A program made the translations under genes and the position numbers. Source: Ancylobacter polymorphus (GTDB lineage: Bacteria; Pseudomonadota; Alphaproteobacteria; Rhizobiales; Xanthobacteraceae). From it: a stretch of DNA of 64,000 bases. Under the pieces are notes generated by a model. That model saw only the letters and a list, made by a program, of their open reading frames with translations, did no database searches and was not told the origin of the DNA. The stretch covers positions 1-64,000 of the forward strand of contig NZ_CP083242.1 of NCBI RefSeq assembly GCF_022836935.1, read 5' to 3'. Below, piece after piece: positions 48,401 through 56,962 of this stretch (the stretch's first letter is position 1; each line of letters begins with the position of its first letter).

Positions 48401-48770
48401 CGCCAACCTCGTCGTCTGGGCAAAGGTGTTCGAGGCCAACCGCCGCGCCATCCTGTCGGCGAGCATGATCGCTGTGCGGGGTCGCATCCAGCGAGAAGGC
48501 GAGGTAGTCCACCTCGTCGCGCAGCGGATCGTCGACCTCTCCGCCGAGCTGGCCAGCGTCGGGGAACGCGAGGCAGGCTTTCCCCTGCCCCATGGCCGCG
48601 GCGATCAGGTCCGCAACGGTGGATCTGGTCCCGATCCGCGCGAACAGCCGCCGAAGCCGGCGCGCACGCGCGACATCTACGTGCCTTTATGCCGAGTTCG
48701 GCATAACGGCACTTATCCCGAGCCGGAGACTATGCCGAGCAGGATGCCTAAGCCCCGGAACTTCCGATAG
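45462..48770 (+). CDS. dnaE2: Error-prone DNA polymerase DnaE2, C-terminus replaced by transposon end
   Basis: A 1102-residue C-family polymerase: N-terminal PHP domain ([20 protein letters not shown]), catalytic PDIDVDF near residue 374, the finger and clamp regions, and an OB fold near the end. The native frame holds to DIYVP; from there the RIT element supplies 24 foreign codons ending MPKPRNFR. The native tail (PDLHIDTIKVKSRNFH) survives at 60923-60973. The last residues are outside the catalytic core, so the protein is probably functional. It is coupled to imuB and lies in the SOS operon. Confidence 0.92.
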   Translation: MSTHRYVELQVTSHFSFLRGASSADELFAQAAIQGIEALAVVDRNSLAGIVRAHEASKATGVRLIVGCRLDLSDGMSLLVYPTDRAAYARLCRLLSLGKRRAGKGKCSLAWVDVVAYGEGLIAVLVPDMADDDCRLHLRQLRDAFADRAYLALTLRRRPNDQLRLHELSNAAAAAKVRTVVTNDVLFHEPDRRILQDVVTCIRHNVTIDGLGDRRERHADRYLKPPEEMHRLFTRYPQALARTLEIAERCRFSLDELAYQYPEERDDPSLTPQETLEKLTWEGAAFRYPEGLPDEVRAALQHELRLIKKLDYAPYFLTVNSIVRFARSRDILCQGRGSAANSAVCYVLGITSIDPGRNDLLFERFVSEERREPPDIDVDFEHERREIVMQWVFETYGRDHAALCSTVIRYRTKGALRDVGKALGLPEDLISSLSGQVWGWSEDGVENSHVEALNLNLADRRLRLTLDLARQLMGAPRHLSQHPGGFVLTHDRLDDLVPIEPASMKDRQVIEWDKDDIDALRFMKVDVLALGMLTCMKKGLDLLAHHKGIELDLATIPAEDPRTYAMIRKADTLGTFQIESRAQMSMLPRLKPRTYYDLVVQVAIVRPGPIQGDMVHPYLRRREGREPVHYPKPELEQVLGKTLGVPLFQEQAMRVAITCAGFTPGEADMLRKSMATFKFTGGVSSFKTKLIDGMVANGYERAFAEQTFRQLEGFGSYGFPESHAASFALIAYASAWLKCWHPDVFCAALLNSQPMGFYAPAQIVRDAIEHGIEVRPVCVAASRWDCTLEPTGDEARFAVRLGLRMVRGLANAHAARIVAARGGQPFATVDDLWRRSDVPQAALVQLAEADAFRPALRLARREALWAIKALRDEPLPLFVAAAARDHGPSAELNEPAIALRSMKTGGEVVEDYHHVGLSLRSHPVSFLRSDLRRRRIVACAEAMESRDGRWLETAGIVLVRQRPGSAKGVLFITLEDESGIANLVVWAKVFEANRRAILSASMIAVRGRIQREGEVVHLVAQRIVDLSAELASVGEREAGFPLPHGRGDQVRNGGSGPDPREQPPKPARTRDIYVPLCRVRHNGTYPEPETMPSRMPKPRNFR
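48687..48706 (+). repeat. 20-bp palindrome at the outer left end of the RIT element
   Basis: TTATGCCGA-GT-TCGGCATAA is a perfect palindrome and repeats the ATGCCGAG motif found twice inside each terminal repeat. It is absent from the right end, which passes from the repeat straight to dnaE2. Confidence 0.8.
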
Positions 48771-48796
48771 ACCAAACTTGCTGACTCGGCATAGTT
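48711..48796 (+). repeat. RIT terminal inverted repeat, left
   Basis: 86 bases identical to the reverse complement of 60836-60921. Within it ACTATGCCGAG (from 48730) and CTCGGCATAGT (to 48795) form an inner inverted pair, probably recombinase-binding arms. Confidence 0.95.
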
Positions 48797-48800
48797 ACAC

Positions 48801-48837
48801 GTCTCCTCTCCACTGCAGCAACAGCAGTGGAGGAGAC
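48801..48837 (+). promoter_or_regulatory. Hairpin that hides the ritA ribosome-binding site
   Basis: GTCTCCTCTCCACTGC pairs with GCAGTGGAGGAGAC (two-base bulge, loop AGCAACA), and the right arm contains the GGAGGAG used by ritA three to five bases before its ATG. Read-through RNA from dnaE2 would fold so that ritA is poorly translated. Confidence 0.7.
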
Positions 48838-48839
48838 AC

Positions 48840-50069
48840 ATGCGTACCTACTCATTGGTGAGCCCCAAGCTTTGGAGACCTTTCGACAGTTGGCCCCATC
48901 GGCCATGCATTGATGTCCTGATCGCGTCGATGCAAGAGCATCACTACAGCCCCAAGTGCATCTATTTGACCGTGCGCATAGCCGGCTATTTCGTCGAGTG
49001 GCTCGGGGCTCAACAAGGCCAAGCCGGTGAGCTGGACTACACGGCCGTCGATCGATACGTCGCCCATCGCGCCGGCGCAGGCGAGCTCCGCAACGGCGAG
49101 CGGAAGGCGCTGAAGCGGCTGCGGGGCATCTTGCTGGACGCCGGGATCATCGCCGCGCCACTGCCGTCCGAAGATCCACGCGAGCGGCTTCTAGAACAGT
49201 TTCGAGCCGATCTGCAACGACGCGGTTATCGTGAGAAGTCGATCGCTTCTTATCTTTGGTTCTGTCGACCGTTCCTACAGGAGGTCTGGGACGCCGAAGT
49301 GGGTCTGACCCGGATTACCCGCGCCTCGGTGCTCGCCTATGTGGAGCACCGCGCCAGCGACCGGAGCACGACCACCGCGACCATCATGTGCTCGCGGCTT
49401 CGCATATTTCTCCGATTCCTGCACGCCGACGACCACGTTGACGAGGATCTGGCCGATTGCATTCCGTCAGCACGGCATGTGCGGCTCGCGGCGCTACCTT
49501 CCTTCATGAGCCCCGACCAGCTCACGTGTGTATTGGCGCATTGCAGCCGCGCCAGCGTGGCTGGCCGGCGCGACTATGCCATCCTCCTGCTCCTTGCCCG
49601 TCTCGGCTTGCGGGCGAACGAGGTCGCCATGTTGACGCTCGACGACATCGACTGGCGCTCTGGAGTCCTGCGCATCGAAGGTAAGGGTGGGCGCAAGGAC
49701 AGCATGCCTCTGCCACACGAGGTGGGTGCGGCGATCGCGGACTACATCCAGCATGGCCGGCCCGCCTCGGCCGCCCGCGCCGTTTTCCACCGGGTCGACG
49801 CGCCGTGCGTACCCTTCGCATCAGCGACGCCGGTTATCCTGGTCGCGCGCAGAGCGCTGAAGCGTGCTGGCGTCACCGGCCTTGGGCGGCGACATTCCCA
49901 TATCTTCCGCCATACGCTCGCCACCAGCATGATCCGGTCGGGCGCAAGCCTCACTGAGATCGGCGAGGTTCTCCGTCATCAGGAACCGGACACGACCCGC
50001 ATCTACGCGAAGGTCGATGTCGATAGCCTTCGCCGCCTCAGCCTGCCTTGGCCGGGAGGTGCGCGATGA
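48840..50069 (+). CDS. ritA: RIT tyrosine recombinase A
   Basis: A 409-residue recombinase with two N-terminal core-binding segments, Arg in RLGLRANEVAML, the HxxR box HIFRHTLATSM, LRHQEPDTT and Tyr in RIYAK. It is the first of three recombinases expected to act as a complex on the terminal repeats. GGAGGAG precedes the ATG. Its stop overlaps ritB (ATGA). Confidence 0.9.
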   Translation: MRTYSLVSPKLWRPFDSWPHRPCIDVLIASMQEHHYSPKCIYLTVRIAGYFVEWLGAQQGQAGELDYTAVDRYVAHRAGAGELRNGERKALKRLRGILLDAGIIAAPLPSEDPRERLLEQFRADLQRRGYREKSIASYLWFCRPFLQEVWDAEVGLTRITRASVLAYVEHRASDRSTTTATIMCSRLRIFLRFLHADDHVDEDLADCIPSARHVRLAALPSFMSPDQLTCVLAHCSRASVAGRRDYAILLLLARLGLRANEVAMLTLDDIDWRSGVLRIEGKGGRKDSMPLPHEVGAAIADYIQHGRPASAARAVFHRVDAPCVPFASATPVILVARRALKRAGVTGLGRRHSHIFRHTLATSMIRSGASLTEIGEVLRHQEPDTTRIYAKVDVDSLRRLSLPWPGGAR

Positions 50070-50983
50070 GCGAGCTCCACGAAGTCTTGGAAAGCTATCT
50101 TACGGTGCGACGCGCGCTCGGATTCAAGCTGGAGAGACAAGAGACACGGCTCCGCAGCTTTGTTACCTTTATGGATGCGCGCGGCGCAACGGTCGTCACG
50201 GCGAAGCTTGCAGTCGCGTGGGCGGGATCGCAATGCGGGCCTGCAACTTGGTCGTCGCGGCTATCAACCGTTCGGTCCTTCGCCCAGCATCTCACCAACA
50301 CCGAACCGCGGACCGAGATCCCGCCATCAGGCATATACCCGCCGCAACGCCGGCCGCGCCCGTACATTTATTCTGATGCCGAGATCGACGATCTCCTGGC
50401 TACAATGCCGGCACTGCACCGCTCCGGCCTGCAGGGAAGAACATATCAGTGCTTTTTTGGGCTCCTGGCGGTCGCAGGACTTCGCTTCAGCGAGGCCGCC
50501 AACCTCGCGCGTCACGATGCCGATCTCGAGCAGGGCGTGCTCACCATCCGCGAGACCAAGTTCGGCAAGTCGCGCATCATTCCATTGCACCCGACCACGA
50601 TCGATGCGCTCGCAGCCTATGTGGCCGAACGCGACGCTTGTCCGGTGCGGCGGAAGGGCCGTTACTTCTTCACCGGCGATCGCGGTGCCGGCCTCAACCA
50701 CGCCAACGTGCACAAATCCTTCGCCGTCTGGACGCGCAGGGCAAGATTACGCTTGAAGCAACGCAGCGGACCACGCATCCATGATCTCCGTCATACTTTC
50801 GCAGTGCGCACCCTGCTGGGCTGGTATCATGACGGCGAGGATGTCGAGCGCCGCCTGCCAGCCCTCACCACCTATATGGGGCATACCCATCTGCGCGACA
50901 CCTACTGGTACTTAACCGCGTCTCCGGAGCTGCTCGACCACGCCAGACTGCGCCTCGAGGCGCGCTGGGAGGCGACAGCATGA
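50066..50983 (+). CDS. ritB: RIT tyrosine recombinase B
   Basis: A 305-residue recombinase with Arg in AGLRFSEAANL, HxxR in HDLRHTFAVRT, MGHTHLRDT and Tyr in YWYLT. The start is the ATG overlapping the ritA stop; a GGGAGG lies upstream. Its own stop overlaps ritC, so all three are made in fixed ratio. Confidence 0.9.
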   Translation: MSELHEVLESYLTVRRALGFKLERQETRLRSFVTFMDARGATVVTAKLAVAWAGSQCGPATWSSRLSTVRSFAQHLTNTEPRTEIPPSGIYPPQRRPRPYIYSDAEIDDLLATMPALHRSGLQGRTYQCFFGLLAVAGLRFSEAANLARHDADLEQGVLTIRETKFGKSRIIPLHPTTIDALAAYVAERDACPVRRKGRYFFTGDRGAGLNHANVHKSFAVWTRRARLRLKQRSGPRIHDLRHTFAVRTLLGWYHDGEDVERRLPALTTYMGHTHLRDTYWYLTASPELLDHARLRLEARWEATA

Positions 50984-51975
50984 CCAACCCTTTGCCAAGC
51001 CTCATCGAGCGCTTCTTCAATCAGCGGCTGATGCAACAGCGGAACGTCAGTCCGCATACGGTCGCATCCTACCGGGATACGTTTCGTTTATTGTTCAAGT
51101 TCGCGCGTGCCCGGCTCGGCAAGGCACCCTCCGATCTGGAGCTCACAGATCTCGACGCGTCGTTGATTGTCGCGTTTATGGAGGATCTGCATGTCGGCCG
51201 CGGCGCCAGCACTGCAACCTACAACCTCAGGCTCACCGCCATCCGGGGCTTCTTTCGGTTCGTGGCCTTCGAAGAGCCCGCCTATAGCGGTCAAATCCAG
51301 CGAGTCCTGGCCATTCCAGGCAAGCTCGTCACCAAGCGCGAAGTGCATTTCCTCGTGCGCGCCGAGATCGAAGCCATTCTCGCCGCCCCCGACCGGAGCA
51401 CATGGCTTGGGCGGCGGGATTATACGCTGCTGCTCGTCGCAGTGCAGACCGGCTTGCGAGTAGCGGAATTGGTCCGGCTGGACCGAGAGGCGGTCAGCCT
51501 GGGCGTGGGTGCGCATATCCGGTGCCTCGGCAAGGGTCGCAAGGAGCGCGCGACACCGCTGACCAAGATCGCCCGGCTCGCTCTTCAGGCTTGGCTCGAG
51601 GAAGCACCACGCCGCAGGGCCGCGGCGCTTTTCCCGACCGTACATGGCGACAGGATGAGCGCAGACGCCGTGCAGTACCTCCTTGCCAAGCATGTCTCGG
51701 CGGCCGGTGAGCAATGTCCGTCGCTTCGCAAGAAGCGGGTCTCTCCGCACGTGCTGCGCCATAGCGCGGCGATGGAGCTGCTCGACGCAGGCGTTGACAG
51801 CACGGTCATCTCCCTGTGGCTCGGGCACGAGTCCACCCGCTCGACCCAGCCATACCTTCATGCGCATCTTGCGCTGAAGGAGGCAGCACTCGCCAAGGTC
51901 GAGCCGCTCACCGGCCAGCCCGGCGGGCGGTTCAAGGCGGATGACCAGTTGCTCGCGTTCCTCGACGCGCTCTGA
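50980..51975 (+). CDS. ritC: RIT tyrosine recombinase C
   Basis: A 331-residue recombinase with Arg in TGLRVAELVRL, HxxR in HVLRHSAAMEL, LGHESTRST and Tyr in QPYLH. It is coupled to ritB by ATGA. In bare RIT elements the right repeat follows soon after this gene; here cargo intervenes. Confidence 0.9.
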   Translation: MTNPLPSLIERFFNQRLMQQRNVSPHTVASYRDTFRLLFKFARARLGKAPSDLELTDLDASLIVAFMEDLHVGRGASTATYNLRLTAIRGFFRFVAFEEPAYSGQIQRVLAIPGKLVTKREVHFLVRAEIEAILAAPDRSTWLGRRDYTLLLVAVQTGLRVAELVRLDREAVSLGVGAHIRCLGKGRKERATPLTKIARLALQAWLEEAPRRRAAALFPTVHGDRMSADAVQYLLAKHVSAAGEQCPSLRKKRVSPHVLRHSAAMELLDAGVDSTVISLWLGHESTRSTQPYLHAHLALKEAALAKVEPLTGQPGGRFKADDQLLAFLDAL

Positions 51976-52038
51976 GCTCAACTGACTCGATGATACTACG
52001 GATACTCCCGTAGGATCATCGAGGCGTTGGGAGGGTAA

Positions 52039-52632
52039 TCAGATCCAGCGGCGCACCTCGCATCGGTAATCCCGATAGTCAGCGCCGAGATCCCGATCCA
52101 ATACCTGCTCCTCAATGCGGACTTGGAGGTGCACGGCTATGATCAGCATGAGGGTCAAGGCGAGCTGAATGAGGCTCGGCAGCGCAATCAAGAGGCCAAT
52201 GAAGAGCATCACCTGGCCGACGAACACCGGGTTGCGCGATACGGCGAAAGGCCCCGTTCGCACGATGCTGCCGAGCTGCCCCGATGCCGCCCCGATCCGC
52301 CAGGACCGGCCCATGTAGACCTGTGCATAGAGAGCCAAGGCGGCTCCGGCCAGGACGAGGACGCCTCCGACCAGATCACCAGCACGGCCATCGAGCGCGT
52401 CGTGCATTGGGTCGGCCAGAGCGTCGCCTGATAACGGCGCCGCCAGCGCATAAAGGGCGGCACCGACGAATGAGAGGCGGAACAGGAGCGCCGGGAGCGC
52501 TTGCTTCTCCGATCCCTTGCCGAACAGCCAGAGCGAAAGCCCCGAGGCCCGAGCCGCGCGCGCGGTCAGGATGAGGAACAGCGCCATATAGGCCAGGACG
52601 GCCGCGGCGCAGACGGTCTCGATCGCCGACAT
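52039..52632 (-). CDS. Isoprenylcysteine methyltransferase-family membrane protein
   Basis: A 197-residue protein with four or five membrane helices and the ICMT/PEMT-type C-terminal pattern SRNPVFVGQVMLFIG plus RIEEQVLDRDLGADYRDY. The family methylates small or lipid substrates with SAM; relatives often sit in metal and copper operons, where the substrate is unknown. The ATG at MSAIETV is used instead of an upstream in-frame start inside the DUF411 gene. It is the last gene of the MerR-controlled operon. Confidence 0.75.
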   Translation of the reverse strand: MSAIETVCAAAVLAYMALFLILTARAARASGLSLWLFGKGSEKQALPALLFRLSFVGAALYALAAPLSGDALADPMHDALDGRAGDLVGGVLVLAGAALALYAQVYMGRSWRIGAASGQLGSIVRTGPFAVSRNPVFVGQVMLFIGLLIALPSLIQLALTLMLIIAVHLQVRIEEQVLDRDLGADYRDYRCEVRRWI

Positions 52633-52654
52633 AAAGGCTTCTGCAGTTCGCCGA

Positions 52655-53110
52655 TCAGGGATAGCTCGCGAACACTTCCGTCGATCCGTCATGGCGCACC
52701 AGCAGCACGTCATAGGGATCGGCGTCTGGTCCCGGCTCGCCCATGCCGGGTGAACCATAGGGCATATCCGGAACGGTCAGGCCGATCGCTTCGGGACGCT
52801 CGGCCAGCAGCCGGTCGATCTCGCGGGTCGGCACATGCCCCTCGATCACATAGCCCTCGATCATGCCTGTGTGACAGGAAGTGAGGCCCGGCTTTAGCCC
52901 GGCGGCGAGCTTCCTCTGCATTAGTTCGGCCATCGGCAGGTTCTCGATCTCGGCCGTGTAACCGTTCTCTTCGAGATGCTTCGTCCAGGCGATGCAGCAG
53001 CCGCAGCCGTTGGTGGACATCACCTCGACATGGCTTGCGGCGGCAATCGCCGTTCCGCCCAACATCAGCGAGGTGGCGAGGGCGAGCCCGGTTCTGCGAA
53101 GGAATGGCAT
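52655..53110 (-). CDS. DUF411 metal-binding protein, RIT cargo
   Basis: A 151-residue exported protein with signal (LRRTGLALATSLMLGG) and DUF411 marks STNGCGCCIAW, SCHTGMIEGYVIEGHVP and DMPYGSPGMG. It shares the family pattern with the copy at 4727-5179 but differs in most other positions. AAGGAG lies 8 bases before the ATG. It probably binds Cu(I) in the periplasm and works with the neighbouring SCO1 and PCuAC proteins. Confidence 0.85.
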   Translation of the reverse strand: MPFLRRTGLALATSLMLGGTAIAAASHVEVMSTNGCGCCIAWTKHLEENGYTAEIENLPMAELMQRKLAAGLKPGLTSCHTGMIEGYVIEGHVPTREIDRLLAERPEAIGLTVPDMPYGSPGMGEPGPDADPYDVLLVRHDGSTEVFASYP

Positions 53111-53128
53111 GGCGTCTTCTCCTTGTGT

Positions 53129-53755
53129 TTAGGCGGCCGTCTCGGCCAGGCGCTGAAGTTTCTGCAGCTGGGTTTCCCGCGGCTCGTGCAAGTCGAGCGT
53201 TCCTGCGAAGTCGCCCTCGGCGTCGAAGAGGTAGACGCCGGCTGTGTGGTCCATGGTGTAGTTGCCGCCTTCAAGCGGCACCTTCTCGTAATAGGCGGCG
53301 AACGCCTTCGCGGCCTCGTCCGTCTGCTCCTTCGTGCCGCGAAGGGCGAGGATGCGGGCGTCGAAGGAGGTCATGTAGTTGGCCAGCAGCTCTTGGCTGT
53401 CGCGCTCGGGGTCGACGGTGATGAACAGCGGCGTGATCTGTTCAGCCGCGGGCCCAAGATCCGCCAGCAGACCCGTCAGCTCGAACAGCGTCGTCGGGCA
53501 GATGTCCGGGCAATGCGTGAAGCCGAAGAACACGAGAAACGGTTTGCCCTCCAGGTCCTCGTCGGTCAGCGTCTTGCCCCCATGCGTCGTCAGCTCAAAG
53601 GGGCCGCCGATCTCGGCAACGCCCGTAGCCGTGCTGGACATGACTGCTCCGGGTCGTTCCACGCCGGGCAGGATGCCGCTGAACGCCAGGAGCACGCCCC
53701 CGACGATGGCCACCGCGCCCCAGGCGGCGATCCGGATGATCTTCAACGCCCTCAT
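53129..53755 (-). CDS. SCO1/SenC copper-handling thioredoxin-like protein
   Basis: A 208-residue protein with one N-terminal membrane anchor (IIRIAAWGAVAIVGGVLLAF) and a thioredoxin fold carrying the Cu site THCPDICPTT and the distal His in YTMDHTAGVYLF. SCO proteins load copper into the CuA site of cytochrome oxidase or act in copper-linked redox control. Its ATG overlaps the stop of the PCuAC gene. Confidence 0.9.
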   Translation of the reverse strand: MRALKIIRIAAWGAVAIVGGVLLAFSGILPGVERPGAVMSSTATGVAEIGGPFELTTHGGKTLTDEDLEGKPFLVFFGFTHCPDICPTTLFELTGLLADLGPAAEQITPLFITVDPERDSQELLANYMTSFDARILALRGTKEQTDEAAKAFAAYYEKVPLEGGNYTMDHTAGVYLFDAEGDFAGTLDLHEPRETQLQKLQRLAETAA

Positions 53756-54246
53756 TGCGACGCGGCCGCTCCATGGCCTTCATGGTTCTGAGGCGCCTCT
53801 GGAGTCGCGCCCATCGGCACGATTGCGAACTCGACCGCGACGTCACCGGCCTTCTCAAAGGTGAGCGTTGCCGGGAAGCGCCCGCCGTCCTTCAGCGGCT
53901 CGGCTGCGTCGACGAACATGATGTGGGCAGCGCCGGGCTGTAGCTCGAGGGCTTCGCCGGGCGCGATCGCAACCCCGTTCTCGACAGGTCGCATCCGCGC
54001 CACGCCATCGGTCATTGTGGACTCGTGAATCTCGACGGCCTCGGCCGCCCCCGAGGAGCCGCCGAGCAGGCGATCTGACTCGGTCCCGGTGTTGGTGATG
54101 GTGACATAGCCACCGGCGACCGGCGCGCCCGGCGGCGTCGCCCGTGCCCAGGGAGGGGCAATGGCGAGCGGCCCGGCCGTGTAGTCGTGGGCGAGCGCAC
54201 CTTGCGCTGCCGCGGTCAGAACCAGCCCGAGCGTGAGGGCTTTCAC
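53752..54246 (-). CDS. PCu(A)C periplasmic copper chaperone
   Basis: A 164-residue exported protein: signal MKALTLGLVLTAAAQGALA, then PPWARATPPGAPVAGGYVTI, the first His/Met site EIHESTMTDGVARMRPVE, LQPGAAHIMFVDAAEPL and a His tail (NHEGHG). PCuAC passes copper to SCO1 and CuA. Its start overlaps the ATPase stop and its stop overlaps SCO1, giving a tightly coupled operon. Confidence 0.9.
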   Translation of the reverse strand: MKALTLGLVLTAAAQGALAHDYTAGPLAIAPPWARATPPGAPVAGGYVTITNTGTESDRLLGGSSGAAEAVEIHESTMTDGVARMRPVENGVAIAPGEALELQPGAAHIMFVDAAEPLKDGGRFPATLTFEKAGDVAVEFAIVPMGATPEAPQNHEGHGAAASQ

Positions 54247-56462
54247 AAGTATCGTCCATTCACTCCGATTGTCTTGTCTGTGGCCGCGCCCGCACCCGTC
54301 CGGCGGCTCGCCGAGGAGCCTTCGGCACGAAAGCGCAGGAGGCGCAGTGCATTGATGGTGACGAGCACGGTGGCGCCGGTATCGGCCAGGATCGCCATCC
54401 AGAGCGTCGTCGTGCCGGTGAGCGTCGTCACCAGGAAGACAGCCTTGAGGCCGAGCGCCAGCGCGATATTCTGCCAGATATTGCCAAGCGTCGCACGCGA
54501 CAACTCGATAAGCTCGGCCACGCCCGTTACGCGGTTCTTCAAGAGCGCCGCATCGGCCGTCTCCAGCGCAACGTCGGTGCCACCGCCCATGGCGATACCG
54601 ACTGAGGCGGCGGCTAGCGCCGGCGCATCGTTGATGCCGTCACCCACCATGGCGATGCCGCCGTGCGCCTTCAGCGCGCCGATCTCGGCGAGCTTGGCAT
54701 CGGGCAGAAGCTCCGCCTTCGCCTCCAGGCCAAGGCCGCCGGCGATCGCGGCGGCGGTGCGCCCGTTGTCGCCGGTCAGCATGACAGTGTGGACGCCGAG
54801 CGCGTTGAGTCTGGCGACGCCGGCGGCCGCATCCTCGCGCGGCTCGTCGCGCAGGGCGATGATGCCGAGAAAGCGCTTGCCGGCAAGCACCACGACAGCC
54901 GTTTTGCCCTCCGCCTCCAGCGCTTGCAAGCGAGCGCCGAACTCGTCCGGGATCGTGACTTGCTCAGCCGCATAGCGCGGCGACCCGACCGAAACGAAGC
55001 CCTCACGCAGGCGCGCCGTCACAGCCTTGCCGGGGATCGCCATCGCGCCGCCGAAGACCTTCGGCAGCTCCAGGCCGCGCGCCTCGGCCGCTTCGATGAT
55101 AGCGGCGCCGAGCGGGTGACTGGACCCGTGCTCGACCGCGGCGGCTTTCGCGAGGACTTCGGCCTCGTCACTCTCTACAGCGATGATGTCGGTCACACGC
55201 GGTCGACCGAGCGTCAGCGTGCCGGTCTTGTCGAAGGCGACGGTGCGCACCTTGCCCAGGATCTCCAGCGCAGCGCCGCCCTTCACAAGAAGGCCCCGCC
55301 GGGCGCCGGCAGCCAGGCCGGAGGCGATGGCCGCCGGGGTGGAAATGACGAGCGCGCATGGGCAGGCGATCAGGAGCGTCGCCAAGCCGCGATAGATCCA
55401 GGTCGACCACTCCGCCCCGGTGAGGAGCGGCGGCACGACCATGATGAGCGCCGCGACCGCCATAGCCGTGGGCGTGTAAAAGAAGCTGAACCGGTCGATG
55501 AAGCGCGCCGTCGGCGCTTTCGAGCCCTGCGCCTCCTCCACGAGGTGGATGATGCGAGCGATCGTGTTGTCGGCCGCCGTGCGCGTAATGCGGACCCGCA
55601 GCACGCCATTGGCGTTGATGCTGCCGGCATAAACGGCGCTTCCCGCCTCCTTCAGGACCGGCACGGACTCGCCCGTGACCGGCGCCTCGTCCAGCTCGGA
55701 CGTGCCCTCGATCACCTCGCCGTCTGAGGGAACGCGATCGCCGGGCCGGACCACGACGACATCGCCGATGCCAAGCCGTTCGACCGGAACTTCCGACACC
55801 TCGCCGTCCCGTTCGAGGCGGGCGACGCGTGGCACGAGGTTCATCAGCGCCGCGATCCCGGCGCGTGCCCGGCCTGCGGCGACGTTCTCCAGCAGCTCGC
55901 CCACGGCGAACAGGAAGATCACAACCGCCGCCTCCGCGCCCTCGCCGATCGCGAGGGCGCCGATCGCGGCGACGGTCATCAGGGTTTCGATGCTGAAGGG
56001 TGTGCCATGGCGCGCCCCGGCAACAGCGCGCTGGGCGATCGGGACCAGACCGAGAAGCGCCGCCGCTACATAGGCCCACTCGGCCAATTCCGGTGCTATC
56101 GTCGCGATGAGGAAGGCGAGGACCAGGAGGGCGCCGGTGCCGACAACGAGCTGTCCCTTGCGGGTGCGCCACCAGGTCCGGTCGATCCTTTCAGGATGGT
56201 TACGCGCGATGTTTGCGCCGGTGGGGATCTCGCCGGGCACAGGATGAGGCGTATAGCCGAGCGAGCGGATGCGGTCCTCGATCGCCTTGCGGGACGTGCG
56301 ATCCTCGTCCAGGGCAAGGGACAGCATCTCCAGCCCGACATTCACATTGATGTCGCTGACGCCGGGCAGGCGCTTCAATCCGTTTTCGATCTTTAGTCCG
56401 CAGGCTCCGCAATCCATGCCTTCGACGCGGAGCTTGAGCGCAGTGGCGGCCTCGGCTGCCAT
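54243..56462 (-). CDS. Zn/Cd/Pb-type P1B ATPase (ZntA/PbrA-like)
   Basis: A 739-residue metal pump. One N-terminal heavy-metal domain (GMDCGACGLKIENG), then the membrane body with TGESVP, CPCALVISTPAAI in TM6 (the divalent-metal P1B-2 type), the phosphorylated Asp near residue 410 in DKTGTLTLG, SSHPLGAAI and [10 protein letters not shown]. It exports Zn, Cd or Pb from the cytoplasm. The ATG with GAGGTG upstream is used; a start fourteen codons earlier lies too close to the promoter. It heads the operon activated from the MerR-type site. Confidence 0.9.
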   Translation of the reverse strand: MAAEAATALKLRVEGMDCGACGLKIENGLKRLPGVSDINVNVGLEMLSLALDEDRTSRKAIEDRIRSLGYTPHPVPGEIPTGANIARNHPERIDRTWWRTRKGQLVVGTGALLVLAFLIATIAPELAEWAYVAAALLGLVPIAQRAVAGARHGTPFSIETLMTVAAIGALAIGEGAEAAVVIFLFAVGELLENVAAGRARAGIAALMNLVPRVARLERDGEVSEVPVERLGIGDVVVVRPGDRVPSDGEVIEGTSELDEAPVTGESVPVLKEAGSAVYAGSINANGVLRVRITRTAADNTIARIIHLVEEAQGSKAPTARFIDRFSFFYTPTAMAVAALIMVVPPLLTGAEWSTWIYRGLATLLIACPCALVISTPAAIASGLAAGARRGLLVKGGAALEILGKVRTVAFDKTGTLTLGRPRVTDIIAVESDEAEVLAKAAAVEHGSSHPLGAAIIEAAEARGLELPKVFGGAMAIPGKAVTARLREGFVSVGSPRYAAEQVTIPDEFGARLQALEAEGKTAVVVLAGKRFLGIIALRDEPREDAAAGVARLNALGVHTVMLTGDNGRTAAAIAGGLGLEAKAELLPDAKLAEIGALKAHGGIAMVGDGINDAPALAAASVGIAMGGGTDVALETADAALLKNRVTGVAELIELSRATLGNIWQNIALALGLKAVFLVTTLTGTTTLWMAILADTGATVLVTINALRLLRFRAEGSSASRRTGAGAATDKTIGVNGRYL

Positions 56463-56495
56463 GGGTGTCACCTCGACTTCTTCAATGTGAAACCC

Positions 56496-56526
56496 TATAT
56501 GCACCCTGTAGCAACTACAGGGTCAA
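56496..56526 (-). promoter_or_regulatory. MerR-type promoter/operator for the P-ATPase operon
   Basis: On the minus strand the -35 TTGACC and the -10 CATATA are separated by 19 bases, which hold the perfect 8-base dyad ACCCTGTA-GCAAC-TACAGGGT (56503-56523 on the plus strand). The long spacer and central dyad are the hallmark of MerR-family promoters. Confidence 0.85.
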
Positions 56527-56530
56527 GGCC

Positions 56531-56941
56531 ATGGTGCACGACAGTCTCTCCATCGGCGATCTGGCCAAGGCGACGGCCACGAAGGTGGAGACGATCCGCT
56601 ACTATGAGCGGATCGGGCTTCTTCCGACGCCGGAGCGGACCGCTGGAAATTACCGCAGCTATTCGGCTGCGCATCTCGGCCGCCTCAGCTTCGTCCGCCG
56701 GGCGCGTGATCTCGGCTTCTCAATCGACCAGGTGCGTGATCTTCTCGGGCTGTCCGACCAGCGCGACCGGTCCTGCGAGGCCGTCGACGCGATCGCGCGT
56801 GAGAATCTGGCCGAGGTCGAGCGCAAGATCCGCGACCTTCAGGCGCTGCGCCGCGAACTCGGCAGCATCCTCAGCCAGTGCGGCTGCGGTACGATCGCCG
56901 AATGCCGGATCATCGAGGCGCTTTCACCGACGGCCATGTGA
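56531..56941 (+). CDS. MerR-family regulator (CadR/PbrR/ZntR-like)
   Basis: A 136-residue regulator: helix-turn-helix ATATKVETIRYYERIGLLP, long dimer helix, and the C-terminal metal loop CGCGTIAECRIIEAL with the Cys pattern of divalent-metal sensors (Zn, Cd, Pb). It is divergent from the P-ATPase operon across the dyad. The ATG at MVHDS is chosen because it follows the operator; in-frame sequence upstream lies in the promoter. Confidence 0.88.
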   Translation: MVHDSLSIGDLAKATATKVETIRYYERIGLLPTPERTAGNYRSYSAAHLGRLSFVRRARDLGFSIDQVRDLLGLSDQRDRSCEAVDAIARENLAEVERKIRDLQALRRELGSILSQCGCGTIAECRIIEALSPTAM

Positions 56942-56962
56942 TGAGCTGAACAAGGCTCGGCA

